Positions 1-7,769 of a stretch of 40,266 nucleotides of DNA are shown piece after piece (within the stretch, counting starts at the first letter, position 1; the number at the start of each line of letters is the position of its first letter). Origin of the DNA: Paenibacillus_AK sp041641375. GTDB lineage: Bacteria; Bacillota; Bacilli; Paenibacillales; YIM-B00363. The stretch is taken from positions 1-40,266 of the forward strand of contig JBEPYM010000014.1 in assembly GCA_041641375.1 (NCBI GenBank), given 5' to 3'. The translations under genes were made by a program, and so were the position numbers. The notes under the pieces were generated by a model. The model had not been told where the DNA came from, did no database searches, and saw nothing but the letters and a program-made list of their open reading frames with translations.

Positions 1-425
1 ATCATAAAATTGGAAAAAAAGTTGGCCAGCGCATTGATATCTCCGTCTACCCGTTCAATTATCGCGCCCGAGGTTTGGGATTTGTGGAACGACAGATCGA
101 GCCGGAGACAATGCTCGGCAACGTCGCCTCGCAGTCGATTGGTGGCGATCCATCCGATGTTCTCTCCGATATAAGTAGCAGCCACAAGCAGCACCTGATA
201 AAGCAAGGAAACGGCGATGAATATGACGCCGGCGCCAATCAGGTGCGCAAGCGGAGAAGCCTGCTGCGCCGAATCGATAAAGTAGCGGATGAGCTGCGGG
301 CTGATGAGCTGCGCGCCGATGCCGGCAAGCAGCAGCAGCGCCAGCACAAGCACCGATCTCCATTGCGGGCGCAAATATTCCTTTAGCAGCCCCAGGTAGT
401 CGCGAAGCGGGACGCGCACCTTCAT
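1..425 (-). CDS. ABC exporter, N-terminal fragment (cut by window edge)
   Basis: Reading leftward from an ATG at 423-425, 141 codons stay open to the window edge, so only the N-terminal part of the membrane domain is present. The protein begins with a short basic segment, then a hydrophobic helix (about residues 22-44), a second one (about 60-85), and the stretch GAIIERVDGDINAL near residue 121. That stretch is typical of the first cytoplasmic coupling region of type-1 ABC exporters that fuse membrane and ATPase domains (YheI/YfiB/MsbA-like). The ATPase motifs lie outside the window, so this rests on the membrane domain alone. A GGGGGGA ribosome site lies about five bases before the start. 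It follows the small gene at 447-734 by 21 bases and is probably co-transcribed with it. Substrate unknown. Confidence 0.8.
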   Translation of the reverse strand, partial: MKVRVPLRDYLGLLKEYLRPQWRSVLVLALLLLAGIGAQLISPQLIRYFIDSAQQASPLAHLIGAGVIFIAVSLLYQVLLVAATYIGENIGWIATNRLRGDVAEHCLRLDLSFHKSQTSGAIIERVDGDINALANFFSNFM

Positions 426-446
426 TGCGATCCCCCCGCACGAGAT

Positions 447-734
447 TTATGCCTCATGAACATGCTCCATGCAGAACGCCTCGATGAGGGCAATCTCATC
501 ATCCTCCAGCTCTGCATCGATGTACGCTTCCGTCGTGCGTTCCAGCAGCTCATATTTGACGAGCTTCCCTTGTCCTTCCGACACACCATAGATGGCGCGA
601 ACCATCAGCCCGTTCGAATGATACAGCTCATCGTCCTCAGGCAGCTCGATGTCAATCCAGAATTCGTAACGCTTTCCTGCCAAAATACCATAAGGGTCCT
701 TAATTTCCTGCAAGCTGAATTCCGTTAGCTCCAT
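447..734 (-). CDS. Small conserved acidic protein, DUF6509-like
   Basis: 95 residues, acidic, with no membrane segment or signal peptide. The pattern IKDPYGILAGKRYEF near residues 11-25 and a Glu/Asp-rich C-terminal half recall the DUF6509 family of Bacillus and Paenibacillus; I recognise this from memory only, and that family has no established function. The start is set by AAGGAGG seven bases upstream of the ATG. It lies just downstream of a hairpin that ends the DGQHR genes and just upstream of an ABC exporter, with which it probably shares a transcript. A possible promoter lies at 754-781. Confidence 0.7.
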   Translation of the reverse strand: MELTEFSLQEIKDPYGILAGKRYEFWIDIELPEDDELYHSNGLMVRAIYGVSEGQGKLVKYELLERTTEAYIDAELEDDEIALIEAFCMEHVHEA

Positions 735-753
735 GTCCTCTCCTCCTTTGACC

Positions 754-781
754 AGTATACCTCCGGAGCCAAAAAAGTAAA
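754..781 (-). promoter_or_regulatory. Candidate sigma-A promoter for 734-leftward genes
   Basis: On the minus strand TTTACT (776-781) and TATACT (754-759) are separated by 16 bases. The -35 is weak (4 of 6) and the -10 is good (5 of 6). The -35 falls inside the T-rich tail of the preceding terminator hairpin, so termination and re-initiation would be packed together. Confidence 0.35.
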
Positions 782-812
782 GCTGTCTCCCGCGTACGCG
801 GGGACAGCTTTA
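771..812 (-). terminator. Intrinsic terminator after the DGQHR gene pair
   Basis: A long, nearly perfect inverted repeat, AAAGCTGTC..CCCGCG pairing with CGCGGG.GACAGCTTT around a TA centre (779-811), is followed on the minus strand by TTTACTTTTTT. It should end transcription coming from the DGQHR genes. Confidence 0.85.
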
Positions 813-820
813 CCAATTCG

Positions 821-1966
821 CTATACGGCCTTCTGTTCGAGCCATCTGACGAGCTTTTCGTGCTTACGCAGCGATTTCTCGTGAATCAAATTCAGCTTGC
901 CGTTGTCGAGCGTTCCATACAGTTCGGCCAGCATCTCGTTCTGGTGCGTCCAATCCATTCCTTCAAGCGCCTTAATACGGCTCAACCAATCCTTGTTATA
1001 GCTGCCGTCCTCCGCAACCAGACATCGGTGAGCAAATAACGCGAGACTCTCCTGGACCGTGCGGCTCGATGTAATATACGTTGTCGCACCCGGCTTCTCC
1101 GGAAGCATCGGGAGCACCGCCGAGAAAAATTGATGCAGCAGCTCCAGATGCACCGCCTGCTGCTGCCGCACCTTGCGAACAAACTCATACGATGCCTGCA
1201 TTTTGCCGGTAAACAAAATCGTCGCCATGGAATACAGCCAGCTGAAGCACGTAAAATTTTTGTTGAAAGATGTCAAGCTCGAACGATTCTCGACGCCGGC
1301 CGCACGCAGCAACACATGGTTGTTAGCAACCTGCTGGATAAGCGTGTTGATCGGATCGACCGAATCGAAGGCGTGGCCAAGCTCCTTGCTGACTAGCTGC
1401 ACCTTCGAGTTGATGTCGCCGAACAGCTGCTTCTCTTCCATCTCTTCGAGCCCGATATAGATCTGCACCGTCAGCTCGCTTTCCATCAGCTCCAGTCTGC
1501 GTTGCTCCAGCTGTCGCAGCAAGCCTTCGACCTGCTCGACTTCTTCCGCGATCTCGCTGTTGTCGGGCTCCTTGCGCCCCTTGACCTTCAGCATCGACAG
1601 CTTCTTCGTATACCTGCGAACCTCCTTCGCAAGCTGCTCATTCACATAACGCAGTGCGAGAATCCGGTGCTGACCGTCCAGAATGCTCAGCTTCGTGCCG
1701 GGACGCAGCAGCAGCATCCCCTCCGCTTTCGCCAGTGCACTTACGTCTCGTAAAGACAGAGTGACCGGTCCGAAGAAAATCCGATCCAGCTCCCGCTCCT
1801 GCAAATAGGAGGAGATTTTGCGCAGTTGCGATGTACTCAGCTTGCGCTGCACCATCGGATCAATCGACGCATAGTTGAGCAGGTCCTGTACCTTGACCGG
1901 TACGGTCGCCAGCCCGAACCGGTCGCAGAACGGGTAGATCGCCATATGTAGGGATAAGCCTTCCAT
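821..1966 (-). CDS. DGQHR-domain protein (DndB-like), second of a pair
   Basis: 381 residues. The diagnostic DGQHR motif is at residues 97-101 (context LSILDGQHRILALRY), followed by a helical, charged insertion (about 120-160) and then LFGDIN near residue 180, the F-x-D-x-N signature of the DndB/ParB-like DGQHR superfamily. Known members include DndB, which represses DNA phosphorothioation genes, and the DGQHR partner in deazapurine DNA modification; many others have no assigned role. No dndC, dndD, dndE, tgt-like or nuclease gene is nearby, so the name DndB should not be read as function. The start codon overlaps the upstream stop (TGATG) and has AAGGAGG ten bases before it. An in-frame ATG seven codons later is an alternative start. 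Confidence 0.85.
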   Translation of the reverse strand: MEGLSLHMAIYPFCDRFGLATVPVKVQDLLNYASIDPMVQRKLSTSQLRKISSYLQERELDRIFFGPVTLSLRDVSALAKAEGMLLLRPGTKLSILDGQHRILALRYVNEQLAKEVRRYTKKLSMLKVKGRKEPDNSEIAEEVEQVEGLLRQLEQRRLELMESELTVQIYIGLEEMEEKQLFGDINSKVQLVSKELGHAFDSVDPINTLIQQVANNHVLLRAAGVENRSSLTSFNKNFTCFSWLYSMATILFTGKMQASYEFVRKVRQQQAVHLELLHQFFSAVLPMLPEKPGATTYITSSRTVQESLALFAHRCLVAEDGSYNKDWLSRIKALEGMDWTHQNEMLAELYGTLDNGKLNLIHEKSLRKHEKLVRWLEQKAV

Positions 1967-3102
1967 CAGCCGACGTCCTCCTTCTCCGAAATCAGGAACA
2001 GATTTTGCTCTTGGTAAAAGGATTTGATAAATTGATAGGCTTTGACAATCCGCGATCTGCGAGGCAGCCGAACACTCTCATCCCCTTGATAGATCGCGCC
2101 CCAATCGATGTGAGGCAATATTTTCATCGCATGCTGAAGCTCATATTTATTGAATTCCGCGCTTTTGGTCGCCATCTCATGAAAGAACAGCGCCAGCGCG
2201 ATCTGAATATTTTCCGTCCAGCTGACGGCCCCCTGTTCCGGCTCCGGCAAATAATCGATCAGCTTGTCGAAATAGAGAGAAGCGAGCTGTTCATGGCTTT
2301 CAAGCTCTTTCTCGGTAAAATGATAGCCGTTGTTGCGGGAGCTCGCCTTGAACCGCCCCTCGAAGAGCGCAATCATGATTTCAATCAGCAGGTGATACGA
2401 GAACAAATATTCGGCGCCTTTGCCGCGTTCGGAAAACATGTCAACACCGATGCCGCGAAGCACCGGATTGCGTTCCGCCAGCCGTGTCGCCAATACATGA
2501 AAGAATCGTCGCTGCTCACGGAGCACAGCGAGGTTGCCGCCGATTTTGCGGGGCAGCTTGTTGATGTCGGAGAACAATTGTCGCTCCTGCTTCGCATCGA
2601 TATCCAGATAAATCATCGTCGACATCGGGAACGTGTACAGCTTGCTCAGCTTGGCTCCGATCTCCTCCATCTTGTCATATTCGCGCAAATCCTTGGCTCT
2701 CGCCATCGCCCCCTGCAGCATCTCGCACATTCTGCGGAATGCGGCAAGGCGGTGCTGTCCATCTACCACGTACAGCTTTTCGATATGCTGAAGCCGGTAA
2801 GCCTGCTCCTCCGGTATATATTCTCCGGCGCCTCTCGCAGACAAGACGATCCCCGGAAAATAAATGCCCTGGTTCCGATCCAGATATAGCAAAATATAAT
2901 CCATAATTTTGGTCAGGTTTTGCGGCACAATCGCTCGCTGAACCTCAAGATCCACCTCATAAAGGGCAAACAGCTTGCTGATGGGGAGCGTTGTCGCGAT
3001 GGTTTGCTGCCCGAACGTGGTGGACAGCGGTGCTCGGATTTCAATGCCGGAAGCAAGACGCTGTTCGGCAATCAAGTCCGACAGGGACGTAATCGGATTC
3101 AT
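1966..3102 (-). CDS. DGQHR-domain protein (DndB-like), first of a pair
   Basis: 378 residues and clearly related to its downstream neighbour. DGQHR is at residues 114-118 (context YVVDGQHRLAAF), a charged helical insertion follows (about 127-150), then LFSDINKLPRKI near residue 185. In the superfamily the DGQHR and F-x-D-x-N elements form a conserved pocket; the substrate here is unknown. Its stop overlaps the next start by one base, so the two are translated in tandem, which suggests a hetero-oligomer or a division of labour between diverged duplicates. The start at 3100-3102 has AGAGGAAAGG about 12 bases upstream. The first 40 residues, rich in Ser, Thr and Gln, are not matched in the partner. 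Confidence 0.85.
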   Translation of the reverse strand: MNPITSLSDLIAEQRLASGIEIRAPLSTTFGQQTIATTLPISKLFALYEVDLEVQRAIVPQNLTKIMDYILLYLDRNQGIYFPGIVLSARGAGEYIPEEQAYRLQHIEKLYVVDGQHRLAAFRRMCEMLQGAMARAKDLREYDKMEEIGAKLSKLYTFPMSTMIYLDIDAKQERQLFSDINKLPRKIGGNLAVLREQRRFFHVLATRLAERNPVLRGIGVDMFSERGKGAEYLFSYHLLIEIMIALFEGRFKASSRNNGYHFTEKELESHEQLASLYFDKLIDYLPEPEQGAVSWTENIQIALALFFHEMATKSAEFNKYELQHAMKILPHIDWGAIYQGDESVRLPRRSRIVKAYQFIKSFYQEQNLFLISEKEDVG

Positions 3103-3219
3103 ATTCGCAGCCTGCCTTTCCTCTTATTCTGTCTTATACCACTCAGTATATTAAGATTTTCGGTTTTTAAACCCGCAGGATCCGAAAAAAACGGGGAAAT
3201 CAAAGGGATTTGCGCACGC

Positions 3220-3255
3220 AAAAAAGCGGAGAAGCGCACGACAGTGCCTCTCCGC
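3220..3255 (-). terminator. Intrinsic terminator after the coat protein gene
   Basis: The stem GCGGAGA/TCTCCGC (3226-3255) has an inner GCAC/GTGC stem and is followed on the minus strand by six T residues. It ends the short unit at 3268-3480. Confidence 0.85.
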
Positions 3256-3267
3256 CTCGTAATGAAT

Positions 3268-3480
3268 TTATTTTCTGCGCTTCTTGCTGCGCCCGCTTAC
3301 GCCGCAAACTTCCTGACGAACCGTGTACGTGTAGTAATGCTGCGGCACAGGGACATAATACAGCCGATTGACCACTTCGATCGGGTGAACGACTGGAACC
3401 GGCACAGGAACCGCTTGATCCTTATATACGACAGTCGGCGGGCATGTAACCGGAGCCGGGCAAGGTGCTTGATAGGCCAT
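3268..3480 (-). CDS. CotD-like spore coat protein (probable)
   Basis: 70 residues, rich in Pro, Val and Tyr, with two N-terminal Cys, a VVHPIEVVN segment, and a Tyr/His cluster (PQHYYTYTV) followed by a basic tail GRSKKRRK. This composition and the V-x-HP-x-x-x-VN pattern resemble CotD-family spore coat proteins. The family call is from composition and remembered pattern. It stands alone, with its own terminator and a very strong GGGGGAGG ribosome site. CATACATTG at 3511-3519 on the minus strand resembles a sigma-E/sigma-K -10 element, which would fit mother-cell expression, but the matching -35 is poorly placed. Confidence 0.6.
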   Translation of the reverse strand: MAYQAPCPAPVTCPPTVVYKDQAVPVPVPVVHPIEVVNRLYYVPVPQHYYTYTVRQEVCGVSGRSKKRRK

Positions 3481-3568
3481 TCGATCCTCCCCCTTTCACC
3501 TTATTTACTCCAATGTATGACATCGGTCTTCAATCAGGTTGGACATTCACCCCGGTACAAGCGCGGAT

Positions 3569-4423
3569 TCAGATATGCGGCTGCTCCGAGCTCGACAGCA
3601 CAGCTTTAATCCCCGCCATATTCGCCATGGCGGCTTCATAACCGGCCTCCATACACAGCGTCCCCTTGCGGAAATCAAAGGCGCCCACATCGCCGATATC
3701 CGGCTGCAGCGTGTAGTCGGCGGCTCGGTGCTCATGCTCCATCTGTACCTTCAGGCTTAAGTTAATGAGCCGATTCAAGGTTTTAAAAATATAAAGCGGC
3801 GGCTCCGGCTCCTTGGCCAAAAGCGGTGTAATCGGGTCGACAGCGATCACGCGTTCCGCGCCAAGCGATCGGCATACTCGGACCGGACAGTTGGCGGTTA
3901 CGCCGCCGTCGGTCAGCAGCCTGCCATTCAGCCTTACCGGTTGAAACAGTAGCGGTATGGCGAAGCTTGCGCGAACGGCATCCGCGATGCTCGCCTCCGT
4001 CGTATGCGCATAATCCGCAACTGGCACGGAGGAGAACACGAAGGTTTGACCTTGCTGAAGGTCGGTGGCTGTAATCCCGCACGGGATTCGCAGTGTGTCC
4101 ATAGCAGCTCCCTGCGTCATCTCCAACATCAGCTTGCGCAGACGCTCTCCCTTCAGCCAACCCTCCACCTGTGGACGAATAAACATCACCTTGAATAATA
4201 CGGCGCGCCAATCGACATCCAAATACCGAAAGTTGACGGTCGGCGCCAGCTCCGCGAGCTCATCAGGCGAATACCCGTATGCGTATAACGCCGCAATCAT
4301 CGCGCCAGCGCTGGCGCCGCTCACGTGCGTCACTTCGATGCCCGATTGGCGGAACGCCTGGAGTACGCCGACTGCGGCGAGCCCAGGCATTCCGCCCCCT
4401 GCAAAAGCGAGTCCCGCCTTCAT
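3569..4423 (-). CDS. Patatin-like phospholipase
   Basis: 284 residues, the usual size for bacterial single-domain patatins (RssA/YlbK type). The fold signatures are complete: a glycine-rich oxyanion loop GGGMPG (residues 9-14), the nucleophile elbow GASAG with Ser38, and the DGG motif with catalytic Asp172 (LLTDGGVTANCPV). These make a Ser-Asp dyad that hydrolyses acyl esters, probably phospholipids or lysophospholipids. No signal peptide is visible, so it should act at the inner face of the membrane. Its start overlaps the stop of the upstream alpha/beta hydrolase by four bases (ATGA), so the two lipid-type hydrolases are translationally coupled. Confidence 0.9.
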   Translation of the reverse strand: MKAGLAFAGGGMPGLAAVGVLQAFRQSGIEVTHVSGASAGAMIAALYAYGYSPDELAELAPTVNFRYLDVDWRAVLFKVMFIRPQVEGWLKGERLRKLMLEMTQGAAMDTLRIPCGITATDLQQGQTFVFSSVPVADYAHTTEASIADAVRASFAIPLLFQPVRLNGRLLTDGGVTANCPVRVCRSLGAERVIAVDPITPLLAKEPEPPLYIFKTLNRLINLSLKVQMEHEHRAADYTLQPDIGDVGAFDFRKGTLCMEAGYEAAMANMAGIKAVLSSSEQPHI

Positions 4424-5220
4424 TCTATTCCCCTTTCCAATCCAACCGCAGAAAGCTTGCCACCGATAAAACGATGAATCGACTGATTCAATGCTTGACC
4501 CGCGACAGACGGAATTTCATGACCGGCGCCCGCAATGAAGCGCCAGTCCGCATCAGGCAGCAGTCGACAGAGTAGCGACAGCTGGCGTTTAAACATCCAG
4601 TCGCGTTCCCCATACAGGAGCAGCACGGGCACATTCAGCATCGGCAGCTTGGGCAAGCCGTTATACGCCAAATACGCATTATAAAAGCATGCCACATCCA
4701 GAGCGTGGGATTTCAGCGAAACCTTGTACAAGCGAACAAATCGGCTCCATCTGTCCGCGTTGATCCAGGCGCCCAGCAAGGCAAGCAGCGGTATACCTCC
4801 ATGCATGGCGATACGGGCCCCAAGCTTCAGCAGCCAGCGAATCAATGGGTACTCAACACGCGCCACCGATCCAATTAGAATGACTCCGCATACTCGCGTT
4901 CGATGCCGAGCCGTAAACTCAATAACATAACAGCCGCCTGCCGAATATCCGCACAACCATATGCGGTCCAATCCCAGCTTCGAAAGAAATACATGCAGAT
5001 CGCTTACGATATCCTCCACATTCCATGTGGTGAGTGACGGATCTGTTAATCCATGACCGCGTAAATCTATGACGATCACATCGTAATGAGCGGATAACCC
5101 TTCCAGCTGCGGTCGGAACGTCTCTCCCGGCAAGACGGGACCATGAACGAAAACGAGCACAGGACCTGCGCCTTTCCGTTCAAAATAAAGGTTGCGGCCG
5201 TTTACCTCCACATAGGGCAT
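4420..5220 (-). CDS. Alpha/beta hydrolase
   Basis: 266 residues. A standard alpha/beta hydrolase fold is visible: HGPVLPG oxyanion region (26-32), DLRGHG (52-57), nucleophile elbow GYSAGG with Ser93, Asp207 in LLYGERDW, and His234 in GAGHE. It has no signal peptide; a hydrophobic stretch near 140-155 belongs to the cap region. The substrate cannot be told from sequence; esters or lactones are likely. It heads a two-gene unit with the patatin (four-base overlap), so both may act on the same lipid class. AAGGAGG precedes the ATG. Confidence 0.85.
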   Translation of the reverse strand: MPYVEVNGRNLYFERKGAGPVLVFVHGPVLPGETFRPQLEGLSAHYDVIVIDLRGHGLTDPSLTTWNVEDIVSDLHVFLSKLGLDRIWLCGYSAGGCYVIEFTARHRTRVCGVILIGSVARVEYPLIRWLLKLGARIAMHGGIPLLALLGAWINADRWSRFVRLYKVSLKSHALDVACFYNAYLAYNGLPKLPMLNVPVLLLYGERDWMFKRQLSLLCRLLPDADWRFIAGAGHEIPSVAGQALNQSIHRFIGGKLSAVGLERGIE

Positions 5221-5284
5221 CCCGTCCCCTCCTTATCATCCTAGTGTCCCACCCTGTGGCGAAATTATCCAGTTGAACGCCAAA

Positions 5285-5314
5285 CAGCCGCAGGTGTCTT
5301 GGCGCCTGCGGCTG
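5285..5314 (-). terminator. Hairpin after the phn transporter operon
   Basis: The ten-base stem CAGCCGCAGG/CCTGCGGCTG encloses a ten-base loop. Only three T residues follow on the minus strand, so it is a weak terminator or a stabilising 3' hairpin. It lies 25 bases beyond the last phnE gene. Confidence 0.55.
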
Positions 5315-5339
5315 CATTAGGATGTAGACTGATTTTCTG

Positions 5340-6176
5340 TTATGATTTCGTTTTTAAGCGCAGCTTGAATCGATTTGCAAATACCTCCAGCAGGATTGCG
5401 AACGTCAAGATGAAGAACGTAATAGACCCGACCTCACGCAAATCGAAATAAAAACCGCTTGCCATAAACATATCGAATCCTAGACCACCTGCACCTGCTG
5501 CAGCCCCCATCGCTACCGCTACACCAAAGTTAATTTCGAACCGGAGAAAGGTCCAAGACAAAATGTAGGTCAACGACGATGGAATAACTGCCTGATAGAC
5601 AATTTGCCACCAGTTGGCACCGCTCCCCTTCAACGCTTCAATGACGCCTTGATCCAGCTCTTCAAACGCTTCCGAATACGCTTTGGTCAAATAACTCAAT
5701 GAATGGAAGGTCATCCCGATGACGGCGGCAACACTCCCCAATCCGGCGGCTACGGCAAAAATCAGCACCCATAGTACGGTCGGAACCGCTCGAATGACGG
5801 CGCCAAAGCCTTTTATCAGATTGGAGACTTTGCGATTCGACAAATTTTGCGCGGCGAACAGTCCAAGAAATAAAGCGATAACCGCACCGAAAACCGTTGT
5901 CAAAAATGCTAGGCCGACGGTCACGGCGAGTCCGTAAAGCGCCTCGCCAAATGTAAAGTGCTTCAGATGAGGCTGTGTAAACATGATCGTAAAATTCTCT
6001 ATCATGGCTGCTGCTCCGGCCCAAAAGCTTACATTCTTATAGTCAAAGGTCAGGAACCCATACAGACTTAGGAAGACCAACAGGAACAGCGTAACCCGAA
6101 TCATGATCACGGCTTTGTTTATTGGCTTCACGCGGATTCGCCTCGATTGCATTAACGCTGCCAAATCACTGGACAT
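5340..6176 (-). CDS. phnE: Phosphonate-type ABC transporter permease PhnE (second)
   Basis: 278 residues with about six hydrophobic segments (first near 25-45, last near 250-268). The typical EAA-like cytoplasmic loop, EALKGSGANWWQIVYQAVIP near residues 181-200, contacts the ATPase. This motif together with the neighbouring PhnC and PhnD identifies a PhnE-type permease. With the other permease it should form the heterodimeric membrane channel of an importer for phosphonate, phosphite or a related phosphorus compound. It follows the first phnE by one base. AGGAGG lies 13 bases before the ATG, a wide spacing, so a slightly later start is possible. Confidence 0.9.
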   Translation of the reverse strand: MSSDLAALMQSRRIRVKPINKAVIMIRVTLFLLVFLSLYGFLTFDYKNVSFWAGAAAMIENFTIMFTQPHLKHFTFGEALYGLAVTVGLAFLTTVFGAVIALFLGLFAAQNLSNRKVSNLIKGFGAVIRAVPTVLWVLIFAVAAGLGSVAAVIGMTFHSLSYLTKAYSEAFEELDQGVIEALKGSGANWWQIVYQAVIPSSLTYILSWTFLRFEINFGVAVAMGAAAGAGGLGFDMFMASGFYFDLREVGSITFFILTFAILLEVFANRFKLRLKTKS

Positions 6177-6177
6177 G

Positions 6178-6963
6178 TTACAGGATCACCCTCCTGATAT
6201 AGTTGGAAATAAACTCGATAAACAGGATGGTCGCCACGATACAGATAACCACGAGACTGGCAGCGTTATAATTCAGGCTTTTGTAATACAGATCAAACGC
6301 AAACCCGATTCCGGTCCCGGTCAGGATGCCGACAAGTGTTGCACTGCGGATATTTGTCTCGACCATATACAGCACCCAGCTGATCATCATTGGCAGTGTC
6401 GAGGGTATGACGGAATGAAACACGACCGAAAGATAACCGGCACCGGTGGCACGCAATGCTTCCACCGATTCCGCGCTTGTCTCATCAATTGTTTCGACAA
6501 AGATTCGGACAAGCGCTCCAAATGTGACGAAAAATAACGCAAAGTAACCAGTCAATGCGCTTTGACCGAACGCAAACAGCAGGATCATCGCCCATGCCGC
6601 AACGTCAATATTCCGAAATACAGTCGCGATTCCGCGGCAAACCGCAGCCATAACCACATGGATTCGAGTCGTGGTAGAACCAAGTACGGCGAAGACTCCG
6701 GCCAACAGGGCTGCAACTGTGGTGGAAGCAATCGAGATCAGCACTGTTTCGCGCAGCTTTTCCAAAATATTGGGCAGTCTCTCCATTGCTTTCGCATTCG
6801 GATAAAAATTGGTCAATGCCCAATACAATGCGGCCGGAATGGAGGTGAAGCCCTTCGCCACGTCGTATTCCGTGATAATGATAAACAGGACCGTCAGCAA
6901 TAGCAGCATGCCGAAAAAAAGCATCGTATGTCTACGTTTTTTTGTCAAAAAATCAGCCTGCAT
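6178..6963 (-). CDS. phnE: Phosphonate-type ABC transporter permease PhnE (first)
   Basis: 261 residues from the ATG at 6961-6963. A longer reading to 7056 exists but would overlap phnC by about 100 bases and adds a hydrophilic non-family extension; GGAG six bases before 6963 supports the shorter form. About six membrane segments are visible, with the EAA-like loop SVEALRATGAGYLSVVFHSV near residue 157. It is a paralogue of the next gene; two-permease phn operons are common in Bacillales. The start overlaps the phnC stop by 11 bases, so it is coupled to the ATPase gene. Confidence 0.9.
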   Translation of the reverse strand: MQADFLTKKRRHTMLFFGMLLLLTVLFIIITEYDVAKGFTSIPAALYWALTNFYPNAKAMERLPNILEKLRETVLISIASTTVAALLAGVFAVLGSTTTRIHVVMAAVCRGIATVFRNIDVAAWAMILLFAFGQSALTGYFALFFVTFGALVRIFVETIDETSAESVEALRATGAGYLSVVFHSVIPSTLPMMISWVLYMVETNIRSATLVGILTGTGIGFAFDLYYKSLNYNAASLVVICIVATILFIEFISNYIRRVIL

Positions 6964-7741
6964 GGCGGTCTCCGAGATCGATAATGAGGTCGCTTGCTTC
7001 TGACCCGTATATGCTGTAAATTTGCTCCGGCTTGATTTCCTTCGGCGATCCGTCATAGACGATTTTCCCCTTGTTTACACCAATAATGCGGTCGGAATAT
7101 TTAAGTGCAACGTCAACCTGATGGAGGTTGATGAGAACCGTGATCCCCATGGTGGAGGTAATATTGCGCAAGTGATCCATGATAATTTTCGCCGCATTCG
7201 GATCAAGCGATGCGATCGGCTCGTCACAGAGCAGCATTTTCGGATTTTGGATGAGTGCTCTCGCAATCCCGACACGCTGCTTTTGGCCGCCGCTTAACTG
7301 ATCGCATCGTTTATACACTTGCTCCTCCAAACCGAGCGTCTGGAGGATGGACAGCGCCTGCCGCTTTTCCTCCTCCCTATACCATCCAAGCGCACCAGCT
7401 ATCGTAGACTTATAGCCGAGTCGTCCATGCAGCACGTTCTCAAATACACTCAGCCGGTTTACAAGGTTATAGTGTTGGAAAATCATTCCAATCTGTGTAC
7501 GCAGCTTCCTCAATTCCAACTTTCCTACATTCATAACTTGAACGCCGTCGAACATAATTTCGCCGCTTGAAGCATCAACCATACGATTGATGCAACGAAG
7601 GAGAGTTGATTTCCCGGCCCCGGAGGGGCCGATTACGGAAACAAACTCTCCTTCCTTCACAGAGAAGCTTACGTCCGTCAGCGCCTTCGTCTCAACACCG
7701 TACTGTTTCGTCAGATGTTTTACACTCAGCAGCGCTGCCAT
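6953..7741 (-). CDS. phnC: Phosphonate-type ABC transporter ATPase PhnC
   Basis: 262 residues, the usual PhnC length. Walker A GPSGAGKST (38-46), the Q-loop MIFQHYNLV, the signature LSGGQKQRVGIARAL, Walker B MLLCDEPIASLDP and the switch histidine (INLHQ) are all intact. The sequence between Walker A and the signature, including the VLHGRLG region, is of the PhnC type. It powers uptake through the two PhnE proteins with substrate delivered by PhnD. It sits 28 bases after phnD and overlaps the first phnE. No C-P lyase, phosphonatase or phosphite dehydrogenase gene is in the window, so the imported compound remains open. Confidence 0.93.
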   Translation of the reverse strand: MAALLSVKHLTKQYGVETKALTDVSFSVKEGEFVSVIGPSGAGKSTLLRCINRMVDASSGEIMFDGVQVMNVGKLELRKLRTQIGMIFQHYNLVNRLSVFENVLHGRLGYKSTIAGALGWYREEEKRQALSILQTLGLEEQVYKRCDQLSGGQKQRVGIARALIQNPKMLLCDEPIASLDPNAAKIIMDHLRNITSTMGITVLINLHQVDVALKYSDRIIGVNKGKIVYDGSPKEIKPEQIYSIYGSEASDLIIDLGDRHAG

Positions 7742-7769
7742 TGTGATCTCCTTTGTTAGGTGATTTGAA

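Noticed and set aside
2005..2889. A 294-codon plus-strand frame opposite a DGQHR gene.
   Set aside because: Antisense shadow; the opposite strand has clear DGQHR motifs and good ribosome sites.
821..3102. A phosphorothioation (dnd) defence island.
   Set aside because: Only DGQHR proteins are present; dndA, dndC, dndD, dndE and restriction genes are absent from the window.
6964..7056. Longer start for the first phnE gene.
   Set aside because: It would overlap phnC by about 100 bases and add a non-family hydrophilic stretch; the ATG at 6963 has its own ribosome site.
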